The notes: generated by a model not told the origin, from the letters alone. Counted from the first letter of the stretch, positions 27,911 to 37,081 are shown. The stretch: DNA of 64,000 bases from an uncultured Bacteroidales bacterium (GCA_905236635.1 CAJOCJ010000003.1:124001-188000), one strand, 5' to 3'. Program-made: numbers and translations.

Positions 27911-28957
27911 TTAAACGATATTCACCTCAGGCTTAATTTCCACCCCGAATTTTTCCTTTACGGAAATCTGTATTTCTTTCATCAAATCGAGGATTTCTTG
28001 AGGTTTGCCTCCGCCGTAGTGAACCAGGACAAGGGCTTGCTTGTCCCAAACACCCACGTGGCCTTCACGGTGGCCTTTCCAACCGGCCTTGTCAATCAAC
28101 CAGCCAGAAGGGACTTTGATGTGGTCACTGTCAACAGGATAAGATGGCACCTCGGCATACATTTTCTTTATCTCCTCAAACTTATCCATAGATACAATGG
28201 CATTCTGGAAGAAACTGCCGACACTGCCGACAACACCGACCTCAGGCAGTTTTTCAGCACGGATTGTCTTCACCGTCGTAGCCACATTTTTTAAAGTTGG
28301 ATTGGTTATATTATTGTTAATCAAATAATTACGAATATTGCCATAGTCCAATTTCAACTCGCCATTTTTCTTTAAAACGAAATCGACAGCGAAAATAAGG
28401 ATGTTTTTTAAAGATTTGAAAATAGAGTTTCGATATGCGAAATGACATTCTTCGTTTTTGAAAACTTTGGTTCCGCCTGTTGTCAAATCAATCGTATGTA
28501 CTTGATACACGGCATCTTTCACCTCTGCGCCATACGCCCCGATGTTTTGGACAGGCGCCGCGCCGACCTTGCCAGGAATATCGGCAAGATTCTCGAGTCC
28601 GTAAAGATTTTTTGAAACCGTATAATCGACGAATTCTTTCCACACCTCGCCACAATAACAGCGAATCATGATATTTTCGGCATCTTCCGACAATGTCTCG
28701 ATGCCTTTTATATTCGGATAAACGACAAAACCATCATAAAACTCGTTGGAGAAAAGGATGTTGCTGCCGCCGCTGAGGATGAGGAGACGTGGTGGGGTGT
28801 CGTAGAGACGTGACAATGTCGCGTCTCTACAGGTGATAAATTCAGGGTTACGCAATAATTCCTGGACATCATCCATCGTTTTCAATTCTTGAAAATACCT
28901 CGCCTTGACGTCGAAACCGAAGGTGTTGAGCTCGCGTAACAAAAAATTTTTCTCCAT
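27911..28957 (-). CDS. murB: UDP-N-acetylenolpyruvoylglucosamine reductase
   Basis: 348 residues from MEKNFLLRELNTFG; the frame stays open upstream for 83 more codons, but those are unlike any MurB. FAD-binding motifs LILSGGSNILF and NLADIPGKVGAAPVQNIGAYG are present, with a catalytic Ser in GVVGSVGSFFQN and a downstream Glu (KPEVN). It makes UDP-MurNAc after MurA (59887). Residues about 43-53 (CRDATLSRLYD) are encoded by a palindromic repeat that also occurs between genes (7271, 51347). The gene is divergent from the glycosyltransferase gene. Confidence 0.94.
   Translation of the reverse strand: MEKNFLLRELNTFGFDVKARYFQELKTMDDVQELLRNPEFITCRDATLSRLYDTPPRLLILSGGSNILFSNEFYDGFVVYPNIKGIETLSEDAENIMIRCYCGEVWKEFVDYTVSKNLYGLENLADIPGKVGAAPVQNIGAYGAEVKDAVYQVHTIDLTTGGTKVFKNEECHFAYRNSIFKSLKNILIFAVDFVLKKNGELKLDYGNIRNYLINNNITNPTLKNVATTVKTIRAEKLPEVGVVGSVGSFFQNAIVSMDKFEEIKKMYAEVPSYPVDSDHIKVPSGWLIDKAGWKGHREGHVGVWDKQALVLVHYGGGKPQEILDLMKEIQISVKEKFGVEIKPEVNIV
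28802..28830. repeat. Palindromic repeat (GTRGAGACG family) inside murB
   Basis: The stem GTAGAGACG with CGTCTCTAC surrounds TGACAATGTCG. It differs from the intergenic copies in the loop but keeps the stem. It stays in frame and encodes about 10 extra residues just before the FAD-binding LILSGGSN of MurB. Confidence 0.8.
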
Positions 28958-29042
28958 TTCCGAAATTTTTTTCAAAAATATAGAAAATTTGTCAAACTTC
29001 AACAGAAAAACTGTAATTTTATAGTTTGAAATTTTAAGTGAA

Positions 29043-30158
29043 TTGAAACGTGTTATTGTCTCGGTAATCAATGACTTAGTGACCGACCAGCGTGTCAACA
29101 AGTCGTGCCTGACCCTCCAAAAGGCAGGGTTTGAGGTGCTTCTTGTGGGGCGGCGGCAGCGTAAATCGCCTCCTATGGACGAACGGCCGTACAAAACACG
29201 TCGCATGAAGCTTCTTTTCGAGAAAGGCCCGCTGTTTTATGCGGAGTTTAACTTTAGGCTATTCCTATTCCTGCTGTTTCATCGCTGCAACTGTCTGTTA
29301 TCCAACGATTTGGATACATTGTGGCCTAATTTCTGGATTTCAAAATTGAAAGGCGTGAAGCTGATTTACGACAGCCACGAATATTTCACGGAAGTGCCTG
29401 AACTTGTCAGCCGTCCGAGGGTGCAGCGCGTGTGGAAACGTATAGAAGGCCGCATCCTGCCGAAGATGAGCGAGATGATCACGGTCTGCCAGTCAATTGC
29501 CGACCTTTTTCACGAAAAATATGGTCTCAAGGTGCATGTCATCCGCAATATTCCGATGCGTGCCATGCTGCCGGCTCCTGCCTCCCGCGAAGAAGTGGGG
29601 CTCGATCTGAATAAACATGTTTTGGTGCTACAAGGTTCTGGTATCAACATCCAACGTGGCTCAGAAGAACTCGTCGATGCCATGGAGTATCTCGATGATT
29701 GTCAATTAGTTATCATCGGCGGTGGAGATGTTTTGCCAATTTTGAAAGAGAAAGTAGAAGCCAATCATTGGGAAGATAGGGTGAAGTTCTTCCCACGCAT
29801 GCCATATCAGAAAATGATGGCTATAACACAGCTCGCCGACCTCGGTTTCACCCTCGACAAGGACACAAACCTCAACTACCATTTCAGCCTGCCGAACAAA
29901 CTGTTCGATTATATCCAGGCGGGCGTGCCAGTTGTAGCATCGCATCTTACAGAGATTGAACGTATCATAACTCATTATAACATAGGCACTTTCATAGAAA
30001 ATCACGAGCCTAAAACCATTGCTGAAACGATTAAAAATGCGTTAAATGACGAAAAGACGTTGGCGGAATGGAAAAATAATCTTATATTTGCAGCGCAGGA
30101 ACTCTGTTGGGAAAATGAAGAGAAAGCTCTGCTGAAAATATATGAAAGATACGTCTGA
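29043..30158 (+). CDS. Glycosyltransferase, GT4-like
   Basis: 371 residues, starting at TTG (MKRVIVSVINDLVTDQRV); no in-frame ATG exists nearby upstream, and this start aligns with the first strand of the fold. It has two Rossmann-like halves, with LIYDSHEYF in the N-terminal half and LVIIGGGDVLPIL, then LPNKLFDYIQAGVPVVAS, in the C-terminal half, the E/D-rich nucleotide-sugar site of GT-B enzymes. It transfers an unknown sugar, probably for a surface polysaccharide. Its last codons overlap the next glycosyltransferase by 17 bases. Confidence 0.88.
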   Translation: MKRVIVSVINDLVTDQRVNKSCLTLQKAGFEVLLVGRRQRKSPPMDERPYKTRRMKLLFEKGPLFYAEFNFRLFLFLLFHRCNCLLSNDLDTLWPNFWISKLKGVKLIYDSHEYFTEVPELVSRPRVQRVWKRIEGRILPKMSEMITVCQSIADLFHEKYGLKVHVIRNIPMRAMLPAPASREEVGLDLNKHVLVLQGSGINIQRGSEELVDAMEYLDDCQLVIIGGGDVLPILKEKVEANHWEDRVKFFPRMPYQKMMAITQLADLGFTLDKDTNLNYHFSLPNKLFDYIQAGVPVVASHLTEIERIITHYNIGTFIENHEPKTIAETIKNALNDEKTLAEWKNNLIFAAQELCWENEEKALLKIYERYV

Positions 30159-31269
30159 AAATCATATACATATCGTCAGTTTCGACATCCCTTGCCCCGT
30201 CAACTATGGCGGAGTCATCGACGTGTTTTTCAAGTTGAAAGCACTGCATGAGCGCGGATTCAGGGTGCATTTCCATTGTTTTGAATACGGAAGAGAACAT
30301 TCCGAAAGGCTCGAGTCGCTATGTGAGACTACCAAGTACTACAAGCGCGACATGTCGTTTTGGAAGTTTTTCAATAGCAAGCCTTTTATCGTAACTTCAA
30401 GAATGTCAGAGAGTTTGATTCAAGATTTGTTGCAAGACGATTATCCGATAATTCTTGAAGGACTGCATTCGTGCAGCGTGTTGCTCGACCCGAGGATGCA
30501 GGGACGCAAGATTTTTGTGCGCACTCATAACGTGGAGCACGATTATTACCAATATTTGGCGAAGACCGAGAAAAGTCTGCGTAAAAAGCTGTTTTTAAGA
30601 AGTGAGGCGAGAAAACTGCGCAAGTTTGAGCCGATATTGGCGAAAGCTACAGGAATTCTTGCTATTTCCAACAAAGATTACGAGTATTTCAAACAGTCGT
30701 ACGACAATGTGTATCTGATTCCGGCATACGCTGGCTTCGATAAAGTCGACGTGTTGGAAGGTCAGGGTGAGTATGTGCTTTATCATGGAAATCTTGATAT
30801 CTCGGAGAATTATAATGCCGCCGAGTTCCTGATAAACGATGTTTTCAAGGGCACAGGAATCAAACTGAAGATCGCTGGCATGAATCCGCCTCGTTATCTC
30901 GTAAAACTCATTGACAGTCAACGTAATGTGGAACTCGTCGAAAATCCTGATGACGATGCATTACAAGATTTGATCCGCAATGCCCATATCAATATCCTTG
31001 TCACAGCGCAATCGACGGGCTTGAAGCTGAAACTGCTCAATGCTTTGTTCAATGGCCGTTATTGTGTGGTCAACGATAAGATGGTGGAGGGATTGGACAT
31101 CAACGACTTATGCATCGTGGCGAACACTGCCGACGAGATGAAGACCGTCGTTGCCAACCTCATGACGAAGCCTTTCGTCGAGGAGCAGGTCGAGATAAGA
31201 AAGAGTAGGATGGATGCTTTTTACAATTCTTCACGCACCACCGACAAACTCGAGGAGTTACTTGGATGA
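30142..31269 (+). CDS. Glycosyltransferase
   Basis: 375 residues, GT-B type. The N-terminal half shows IVSFDIPCPVNYGGVIDVFFKLKAL, a typical donor-binding opening, and FVRTHNVEHDYY; the C-terminal half shows YVLYHGNLDISENYNAAEFL and ILVTAQSTGLKLKLLNAL, where the usual E/EG motif is only partly kept. It overlaps the preceding glycosyltransferase and its end overlaps the ftsE gene (convergent) by 12 bases. The sugar and acceptor cannot be read from the sequence. Confidence 0.85.
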   Translation: MKDTSENHIHIVSFDIPCPVNYGGVIDVFFKLKALHERGFRVHFHCFEYGREHSERLESLCETTKYYKRDMSFWKFFNSKPFIVTSRMSESLIQDLLQDDYPIILEGLHSCSVLLDPRMQGRKIFVRTHNVEHDYYQYLAKTEKSLRKKLFLRSEARKLRKFEPILAKATGILAISNKDYEYFKQSYDNVYLIPAYAGFDKVDVLEGQGEYVLYHGNLDISENYNAAEFLINDVFKGTGIKLKIAGMNPPRYLVKLIDSQRNVELVENPDDDALQDLIRNAHINILVTAQSTGLKLKLLNALFNGRYCVVNDKMVEGLDINDLCIVANTADEMKTVVANLMTKPFVEEQVEIRKSRMDAFYNSSRTTDKLEELLG

Positions 31270-31929
31270 CTCGGTGATTGTGCCGTTGGCGCAGCTTATC
31301 ACGCGTGAAGGGTATTTCAAAATAAGGTTGTAGTTATGTGTCGCCATCAGTATGGTGGTGCCGTTGTCGCGAATTTTCATCAGAAGCTTCATGACGTCGT
31401 TGGTGGTCTCGGGGTCGAGGTTACCTGTCGGCTCGTCTGCCAAAATGACACTCGGGCTGTTGAGGAGTGCCCTCGCGATGGCCACGCTCTGTTGTTCGCC
31501 GCCTGACAGCTGGTGCGGCATCGATTTCTTTTTGTCTTGAAGTCCTACCAGCTGCAGCACCTCGTTGATGCGTCTGTTGATGCCGGCTTCTTCTTCCCAA
31601 CCTGTCGCTTTCAGCACGAAGGAGAGGTTCTGTTCCACGTTTCTGTCGTAGAGCAGCTGGAAATCCTGGAACACGATGCCGATTTTACGTCTCAGCATCG
31701 GAATGTCTTTTCTTTTAAGATTGTTGAGGTTAAACCCTGCTATGTTGAAACTGCCGCTGATAGCGGGGATGTCGGCATATAAGGTCTTCAACAGCGACGA
31801 CTTTCCTGATCCGCTGCGGCCGATGAGATAAACAAACTCACCCTCAACGATGTCAAGGTTGACATCGTTGAGGATCTGTCTGTCGTGTTGAAAAACACTT
31901 CCGTTTTGTATCGAAATGATTGAATTCAT
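31258..31929 (-). CDS. ftsE: ABC transporter ATPase, FtsE-like
   Basis: 223 residues from MNSIISIQNG (the frame extends 4 codons to a TTG). Walker A GRSGSGKSS, Q-loop VFQDFQLLYDRNV, signature LSGGEQQSVAIARALL and Walker B VILADEPTGNLDP are present. The LLYDRNVEQNL segment is typical of FtsE, which with FtsX regulates septal wall hydrolases. No ftsX is adjacent, so a different permease partner is possible. It begins 1 base after the lemA stop and so is probably in one operon with htpG and lemA. Confidence 0.8.
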   Translation of the reverse strand: MNSIISIQNGSVFQHDRQILNDVNLDIVEGEFVYLIGRSGSGKSSLLKTLYADIPAISGSFNIAGFNLNNLKRKDIPMLRRKIGIVFQDFQLLYDRNVEQNLSFVLKATGWEEEAGINRRINEVLQLVGLQDKKKSMPHQLSGGEQQSVAIARALLNSPSVILADEPTGNLDPETTNDVMKLLMKIRDNGTTILMATHNYNLILKYPSRVISCANGTITESSK

Positions 31930-31930
31930 T

Positions 31931-32524
31931 CTAGAACTCAACTTTTGGAGCTACCTCTGAGCCAGCCTGAGCCTTGAAATAGCCGACCTTCTCGAAGTCG
32001 AACATGCTGGCGATGATGTTACGAGGGAACTTACGGATATACTGGTTGTAATCCATTGCCGTCTCGTTGAATTTCTGGCGTTCCACGGTGATGCGGTTCT
32101 CGGTGCCTTCGAGCTGTGCCTGCAATGCCATGAAGTTCTCGTTGGCCTTGAGTTCAGGATATCTCTCGATAGATACGAGGAGTCGGCTCAATGCGCCTGA
32201 CAACTGGTCCTGTGCCTCTTGGAACTGTGCGAGTTGGTCAGGAGTGATGTTGCTCGGGTCGATGGTGACGCTTGTTGCCTTGGCACGGGCTTCGATGACG
32301 TCGGTGAGAGTACCTCTCTCGTGTTCGGCATAGCCTTTCACTGTTGCAACGAGGTTCGGGATGAGGTCAGCACGACGCTGATAGACGTTCTCAACCTGTG
32401 CCCACTGTGCCTGCACAGCCTCCTGTTTCATAACCATTGCGTTGTATCCTGACTTGAACCAGAGATAAATTACCAGAACGATGGCAACGATGATGACAAG
32501 TGTTACGATACTTTTCTTTTTCAT
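31931..32524 (-). CDS. lemA: LemA family membrane protein
   Basis: 197 residues. One N-terminal membrane helix (LVIIVAIVLVIYLWF) is followed by a long alpha-helical LemA domain: YQRRADLIPNLVATVKGYAEHE and ARAKATSV, then AYNxxIRKFP-like YNQYIRKFPRNIIASMFDF at the C-terminus. LemA proteins are widespread, extracytoplasmic and coiled-coil-like; their molecular role is not settled. Located between htpG (24 bases upstream) and ftsE. Confidence 0.93.
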   Translation of the reverse strand: MKKKSIVTLVIIVAIVLVIYLWFKSGYNAMVMKQEAVQAQWAQVENVYQRRADLIPNLVATVKGYAEHERGTLTDVIEARAKATSVTIDPSNITPDQLAQFQEAQDQLSGALSRLLVSIERYPELKANENFMALQAQLEGTENRITVERQKFNETAMDYNQYIRKFPRNIIASMFDFEKVGYFKAQAGSEVAPKVEF

Positions 32525-32548
32525 TTTTGTGAAATTTTAGTTAATAAT

Positions 32549-34450
32549 TTATTTGATTGTCTTGAAATTTCTATTGATAAACTCGCTTAACTCTTTGCCT
32601 TTCAATAAGTTCTTCGACAATCTTGCGAGGTCGTACAGTTGTGTTATCACCGCTTTGCGTTCTTCGTCGCTCTTCTCCGGCAGGGTGGCGATTGCCGCGT
32701 TGTTGGTGTTGAGCATCAGGGTGTAACTGTCAGGCATGTCGCCCCACATCGGCATTCCGCCCATCTGATTCATCTCCTTGTAACGGCGCATCCATTCGTT
32801 CTGAATCACCTCCACCGGGTCGTCGTCTTCGCCCAAAGTGCTGAACTCCACGTTGAAATGCGTCTTGTCAATCACCTCCTCAAACGCTTTCTTCACATCT
32901 TCCTTCTGCTTGTCATCGAGCTTCGATTCGTTCTTAACTTCCTCTTTCTCAATGAGTTTGTCAATGGTATTCGAGTCAACTCTTGCGAATGAGGTGTGTT
33001 CGAACTTCTGCTCAAACGTGCTGATGAAGTGCGAGTCAAGCATGCCGTCAAGCATCAAAACGTTGTATCCGCGCTCCTTTGCCTTCTCGATGTTAGTGTA
33101 CTGCTCATCAAGATTTGTCGCGTACAAATATACAACATTTTTATCTTTGTTGGTCTGTTTTTCTTCAATTAATTTTTTGTATTCCTCAATGGTGTAATAT
33201 TTTCCGTCCGTATCTTTGAAAAGCATGAATTTTTCTGCTCTTTCGAAGAATTTCGGGTCGGCAATCATTCCATAGACGATGAAAATCTTGATATCATCCC
33301 ATTTTTTCTCGTAATCGGCGCGGTCTTTCTTGAAGAGTTCCTCCAATTTTTCCGCCACCTTTTTAGTAATATAGGTCGATATTTTCTTGACGTTCTGGTC
33401 GTTTTGCAGGAATGAGCGGCTCACGTTCAATGGGATATCTGGTGAGTCAATGACGCCGTGCAGCAAACTCAAGAAATCTGGCAAAATACCCTCGACGGAA
33501 TCAGTCACGAACACCTCGTTGCAATAGAGTTGGATCTTGTTGCGCTGGAACTCGTAACGATTCGAGATCTTAGGGAAATAAAGGATTCCAGTGAGGTTGA
33601 ATGGGTAGTCGACATTCAGATGGATATGGAACATCGGCTCGGTGAAGTTCATCGGGTAGAGGGTGTGGTAAAACTCGTTGTATTCCTTGTCCTCGATGCT
33701 CGATGGGGCTTTCTTCCACAGTGGTGCCACGTCGTTGATGATCCAAGGTTTCTCGACTTCTTTGGTCTTCTGCTTGCCGTCTTTATTTGTCTCACCTTCG
33801 ATTGGTTCCTGTACCTTCTTTGTGCCAAATTGGATTGGCACTGACATGAATTTGCAGTATTTGTTGAGCAATTCACGAATCTTGCTTTCTTCGAGAAAGT
33901 CGGCACAGTCGTCGGCGATATAAAGTATTACGTCGGTTCCGCGGTTGCCTTTTGCGATAGGGTTCATTGTGTACTCAGGCGAGCCGTCGCACTCCCAGAT
34001 CACACCTTTCTCGTCGTCTTTCTGGGCGTAGGATTTAGTGATTAGTGACACTTTCGAAGACACCATAAACGCCGAATAGAAGCCTAGGCCAAAATGTCCG
34101 ATAATGTTGGCGGCCTCAGCCTCGCTGTTGGTCTTGAATTTCTCAATAAACTCAGTAGCTCCCGAGAATGCTATCTGGTTGATGTATTTGTCAACCTCGT
34201 CCTCTGTCATGCCGATGCCGTTGTCGCGCACCGTGATGGTCTTTTTCTTCTTGTCGACTTCCACCTTGATGGTCAAATCGCCCAGCTCGCCGCTGAATTC
34301 GCCAGCAGATGCTAATGCTTTCAACTTCTGGGTGGCATCCACGGCATTGCTGATTATCTCACGTAAAAATATCTCGTTTTCCGAGTACAAAAACTTTTTA
34401 ATCACCGGAAAGATGTTTTCCGTCTTTACTCCAATACTTCCTGTTTTCAT
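32549..34450 (-). CDS. htpG: Chaperone HtpG (Hsp90 family)
   Basis: 633 residues. The N-terminal GHKL ATPase motifs are EIFLREIISNAVDAT, DNGIGMT and IGHFGLGFYSAFMV; the middle-domain Arg lies in PLNVSRSFLQND, and the C-terminal dimerisation domain follows. It refolds or holds client proteins in the cytosol. Its first codon is about 170 bases from a sigma-54-like element (34621-34636) that also precedes grpE. First gene of htpG-lemA-ftsE. Confidence 0.97.
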   Translation of the reverse strand: MKTGSIGVKTENIFPVIKKFLYSENEIFLREIISNAVDATQKLKALASAGEFSGELGDLTIKVEVDKKKKTITVRDNGIGMTEDEVDKYINQIAFSGATEFIEKFKTNSEAEAANIIGHFGLGFYSAFMVSSKVSLITKSYAQKDDEKGVIWECDGSPEYTMNPIAKGNRGTDVILYIADDCADFLEESKIRELLNKYCKFMSVPIQFGTKKVQEPIEGETNKDGKQKTKEVEKPWIINDVAPLWKKAPSSIEDKEYNEFYHTLYPMNFTEPMFHIHLNVDYPFNLTGILYFPKISNRYEFQRNKIQLYCNEVFVTDSVEGILPDFLSLLHGVIDSPDIPLNVSRSFLQNDQNVKKISTYITKKVAEKLEELFKKDRADYEKKWDDIKIFIVYGMIADPKFFERAEKFMLFKDTDGKYYTIEEYKKLIEEKQTNKDKNVVYLYATNLDEQYTNIEKAKERGYNVLMLDGMLDSHFISTFEQKFEHTSFARVDSNTIDKLIEKEEVKNESKLDDKQKEDVKKAFEEVIDKTHFNVEFSTLGEDDDPVEVIQNEWMRRYKEMNQMGGMPMWGDMPDSYTLMLNTNNAAIATLPEKSDEERKAVITQLYDLARLSKNLLKGKELSEFINRNFKTIK

Positions 34451-34489
34451 AATATTTAATTTTAACTTTTTCTTTTATTTTTTTTAATG

Positions 34490-34620
34490 GCTTCGCCCCA
34501 GAGGGTTTACAGCACGGGCCCGCGCCATACCGCGGCGGCCGAGCATTGTATGGCACTTGATCTTTTCGGTTCATTTTCCATCAAGGGAAAAGGAACAAAA
34601 ATAAAGCCCGTAGGGCTAAA
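34490..34620. repeat. GC-rich intergenic region with consecutive inverted repeats
   Basis: GCCATAC ... GTATGGC with a 17-base loop, then GTTCATTTTCC ... GGAAAAGGAAC, then AGCCCGTAGGGCT. This makes three hairpins within 130 bases, unlike the AT-rich spacers around. It lies in the presumed 5' leader of htpG and could be an interspersed repeat or a regulator of the messenger. Confidence 0.6.
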
Positions 34621-34636
34621 ATCAAATTCTGTGCCA
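34621..34636 (-). promoter_or_regulatory. Candidate sigma-54-type promoter of htpG
   Basis: Minus strand TGGCACAGAATTTGAT: the -24 box TGGCAC is exact and the -12 box has TTGA in place of TTGC at the correct 12-base step. The four bases before TGGC are TTTT, as in the grpE copy. Not experimentally known. Confidence 0.45.
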
Positions 34637-34676
34637 AAATATTTGGACTGACAAAATGTCGCATATCAATTTTTAT

Positions 34677-34684
34677 TATCTTTG
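34677..34684 (+). promoter_or_regulatory. Promoter -7 box of the methyltransferase gene
   Basis: TATCTTTG, 16 bases before the ATG at 34701. This start is preferred to an ATG at 34656 that lies upstream of the box. Confidence 0.65.
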
Positions 34685-34700
34685 CAAAAAAGAAATTCTG

Positions 34701-35873
34701 ATGGAAAAATTCTTCGAAAAACTCGAAAATTCACTTAAAGACAACTCAATTATCAAGATGACATTGTCGAAACCGGTGTCAAAAAATGATGAGTTGCGAA
34801 ATATCTATGTAAAACCTATCTTATTGAAAAACAATAAGATGTATCAGTTTACATATCGCTACGAGCGTCGTGACGAGACGAAGAATTTTGATGCCGTTCA
34901 GATGATGGAGCAGGTGAGGATTCTGGTTCCGGACAAGTTTCAAAACGTGTCACTTTTTACCCTTTCGGAAGATGTGACACTGCTTGTCAGCAAGAAAGGC
35001 AAGCCGACTATGATGCGCAAGAAAGTGCAGGAGAGCCGTGAGCAGGACTTGAGCCATGACCACGAGAAACAGCGCCTCATAGACCCGACGAAACCGTGGT
35101 GGTTCCTGCTGGGACTGACGACCCGTGAAGGCAAGGTCCTGGCCGACATGCAGCACAAGTTTAAACAGATCTGCAAATATGTGGAAATCGTTGATGGCGT
35201 TATGCGTCAGGCCAAGTTGGGTGATGAAATCCATATTGCTGACATGGGGGCAGGAAAGGGATATCTGACCTTTGCGCTTTATGAGTATCTGACATCGCAT
35301 TACGACAAGAGAATCGTGATGGAGGGAGTGGAGATTCGCAAAGATTTGGTCGAAAAGATTAACGATATTATCCAAAAATGTCAGTTGAATAATTTCAAAT
35401 TCGTTGAAAATTCAATTGAAAACTACCAACCATTGAAATTGGATGTGTTGATTGCCCTGCATGCCTGCGACACCGCTACCGACGACGCTATATTAAAAGG
35501 TATAAGAAACAACGCCAACCTCATCATCTGTGCACCTTGTTGCCACAAGCAGATCCGTCGCGAGATGGAGAAATCGGGCAAGACTGACGCCATTATAAAA
35601 CATGGTATCTTCCTTGAGCGTCAAGCAGTTATGATTACCGATGCTGTTCGCGCTTTGGTTTTGGATTATTGCGGATACAAGACCCAGGTGATGGAGTTTA
35701 TCGAGATTGACAACACCCCGAAAAATGTGCTTCTTGTAGGTCGAAAATCCGATAAACCCGTTGATAAAGAAACGGTTGCGAAGCAGATTAACGATTTGTT
35801 GGAAAAATACGGCATCGAGGAGCATTATTTGTGGAAGAATTTGTGGAAAAAATTGTCGAACGTATTAAAATAA
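34701..35873 (+). CDS. SAM-dependent methyltransferase
   Basis: 390 residues from MEKFFEKLEN (start chosen after the promoter box). The C-terminal half has a class I Rossmann methyltransferase: motif I ADMGAGKGYLTFALYEYL near 180, then LDVLIALHACDTATDDAIL and ICAPCCHKQIRREM. The His/Cys pattern LHACDTATD...PCCHK is typical of the PF13679-like group related to eukaryotic METTL25. The N-terminal half is family-specific. The substrate is unknown; RNA or protein are both possible. Located between the htpG region and ilvE. Confidence 0.8.
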   Translation: MEKFFEKLENSLKDNSIIKMTLSKPVSKNDELRNIYVKPILLKNNKMYQFTYRYERRDETKNFDAVQMMEQVRILVPDKFQNVSLFTLSEDVTLLVSKKGKPTMMRKKVQESREQDLSHDHEKQRLIDPTKPWWFLLGLTTREGKVLADMQHKFKQICKYVEIVDGVMRQAKLGDEIHIADMGAGKGYLTFALYEYLTSHYDKRIVMEGVEIRKDLVEKINDIIQKCQLNNFKFVENSIENYQPLKLDVLIALHACDTATDDAILKGIRNNANLIICAPCCHKQIRREMEKSGKTDAIIKHGIFLERQAVMITDAVRALVLDYCGYKTQVMEFIEIDNTPKNVLLVGRKSDKPVDKETVAKQINDLLEKYGIEEHYLWKNLWKKLSNVLK

Positions 35874-35877
35874 ATCA

Positions 35878-35885
35878 TATCTTTG
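35878..35885 (+). promoter_or_regulatory. Promoter -7 box of ilvE
   Basis: TATCTTTG, preceded by TTG at 35853-35855 with a 22-base spacer. The leader is about 40 bases. There is no visible attenuator. Confidence 0.6.
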
Positions 35886-35932
35886 CAATCCAAGAAAACG
35901 ACAAAATATTAACATAAAATAAAAGTTTTATC

Positions 35933-36955
35933 ATGCAAAACATCGATTGGGGATCACTCCCATTTGGTTACTACCCAACAAATTACAACGTCCGTTGCTA
36001 TTACAGAAACGGCGAATGGGGCGAACTTGAATTCTGCTCAGAGACAACTATCAACATTCACATGGCCGCAACATGCTTGCACTATGGTCAGGAGGCTTTC
36101 GAAGGCTTGAAGGCTCACCGTGGTGCTGACGGCAAGGTGCGTATCTTCCGTCTCGATGAGAACGGCAAACGTCTGCAGTCATCATGCGATGGTATCTGCA
36201 TGCCTCGTTTCCCAATGGAGAAATTCGAAGAAGCAGTGATTAAATGTGTCCAGCTCAACAAGGAATTCATCCCTCCATATGAAAGCGGCGCTTCGTTGTA
36301 TCTGCGTCCATTAATTATAGGTACTGGCGAGCGTGTCGGTGTCAAACCGGCCGACGAATATCTGTTCCTCGTCTTCGCAACACCTGTGGGACCATACTTC
36401 AAAGGCGGCTTCCAGGCTAACCCATACGTCATCACACGTAAGTACGACCGTTCAGCACCTCTCGGAACTGGTGTTTACAAGGTCGGCGGCAACTACGCGG
36501 CATCATTGCGCGCTCACGTCGAGGCTTGCCACGGCGGTCAGTACGCTTGCGAGTTCTATCTCGACGCAAAAGAAAAGAAATACATCGACGAAGCTGGCGC
36601 AGCTAACTTCTTTGCAGTGAAAGATAACACATACATCACTCCACAGTCAACATCAATCCTGCCGTCAATCACCAACAAGAGCTTGATGCAGATTGCTGAG
36701 ACTCTCGGCATGAAGGTTGAACGTCGTCCAATCGCTGAAGAAGAGCTCGCTACATTCGAAGAGGCAGGCGCATGCGGCACAGCAGCCGTCATCAGCCCTA
36801 TCTCACGCATCGACGATCCCGAGACCGGCAAGTCATACACCTTCGGTGACGGCAAACCGGGTCCATGGAGCCAGAAGCTTTACAACAAACTCCGTGGCAT
36901 CCAGACAGGTCTCGAGAAAGACGAGTTCGGATGGAACACCCTCGTTGAGGTGTAA
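35933..36955 (+). CDS. ilvE: Branched-chain amino acid aminotransferase
   Basis: 340 residues of fold type IV PLP enzymes. The N-terminal CLHYGQEAFEGLKAHR, the PLP Lys segment APLGTGVYKVGGNYAASL and the phosphate-binding EAGACGTAAVISPI are in order. It interconverts Leu, Ile and Val with their keto acids using glutamate. The length of 340 and the motif pattern fit the IlvE type II group. Followed by a terminator. Confidence 0.95.
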   Translation: MQNIDWGSLPFGYYPTNYNVRCYYRNGEWGELEFCSETTINIHMAATCLHYGQEAFEGLKAHRGADGKVRIFRLDENGKRLQSSCDGICMPRFPMEKFEEAVIKCVQLNKEFIPPYESGASLYLRPLIIGTGERVGVKPADEYLFLVFATPVGPYFKGGFQANPYVITRKYDRSAPLGTGVYKVGGNYAASLRAHVEACHGGQYACEFYLDAKEKKYIDEAGAANFFAVKDNTYITPQSTSILPSITNKSLMQIAETLGMKVERRPIAEEELATFEEAGACGTAAVISPISRIDDPETGKSYTFGDGKPGPWSQKLYNKLRGIQTGLEKDEFGWNTLVEV

Positions 36956-36980
36956 ACCCTAAAAGAAAAAGTTTTTTCAA

Positions 36981-37020
36981 AAAAACACGTCATTTTTTGG
37001 TGGCGTGTTTTTGTATTTTT
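36981..37020 (+). terminator. Intrinsic terminator of ilvE
   Basis: AAAAACACG (36981-36989) pairs with CGTGTTTTT (37004-37012) around a 14-base loop, followed by a T run. The T run merges with the promoter region of the next gene. Confidence 0.75.
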
Positions 37021-37022
37021 TT

Positions 37023-37030
37023 TATCTTTG
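37023..37030 (+). promoter_or_regulatory. Promoter -7 box of the gingipain-like gene
   Basis: TATCTTTG, directly after the ilvE terminator; a TTG is at 36997-36999. The leader is about 45 bases. Confidence 0.6.
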
Positions 37031-37081
37031 CACGCTAGAAATTTTTTATAACCATTTAATAAACATTATTATCAAAAAAAG

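Noticed and set aside
28958-29206. Longer MurB with 83 additional N-terminal residues
   Set aside because: The added part covers the divergent promoter region and the start of the neighbouring glycosyltransferase; the Met at 28957 gives the normal MurB length.
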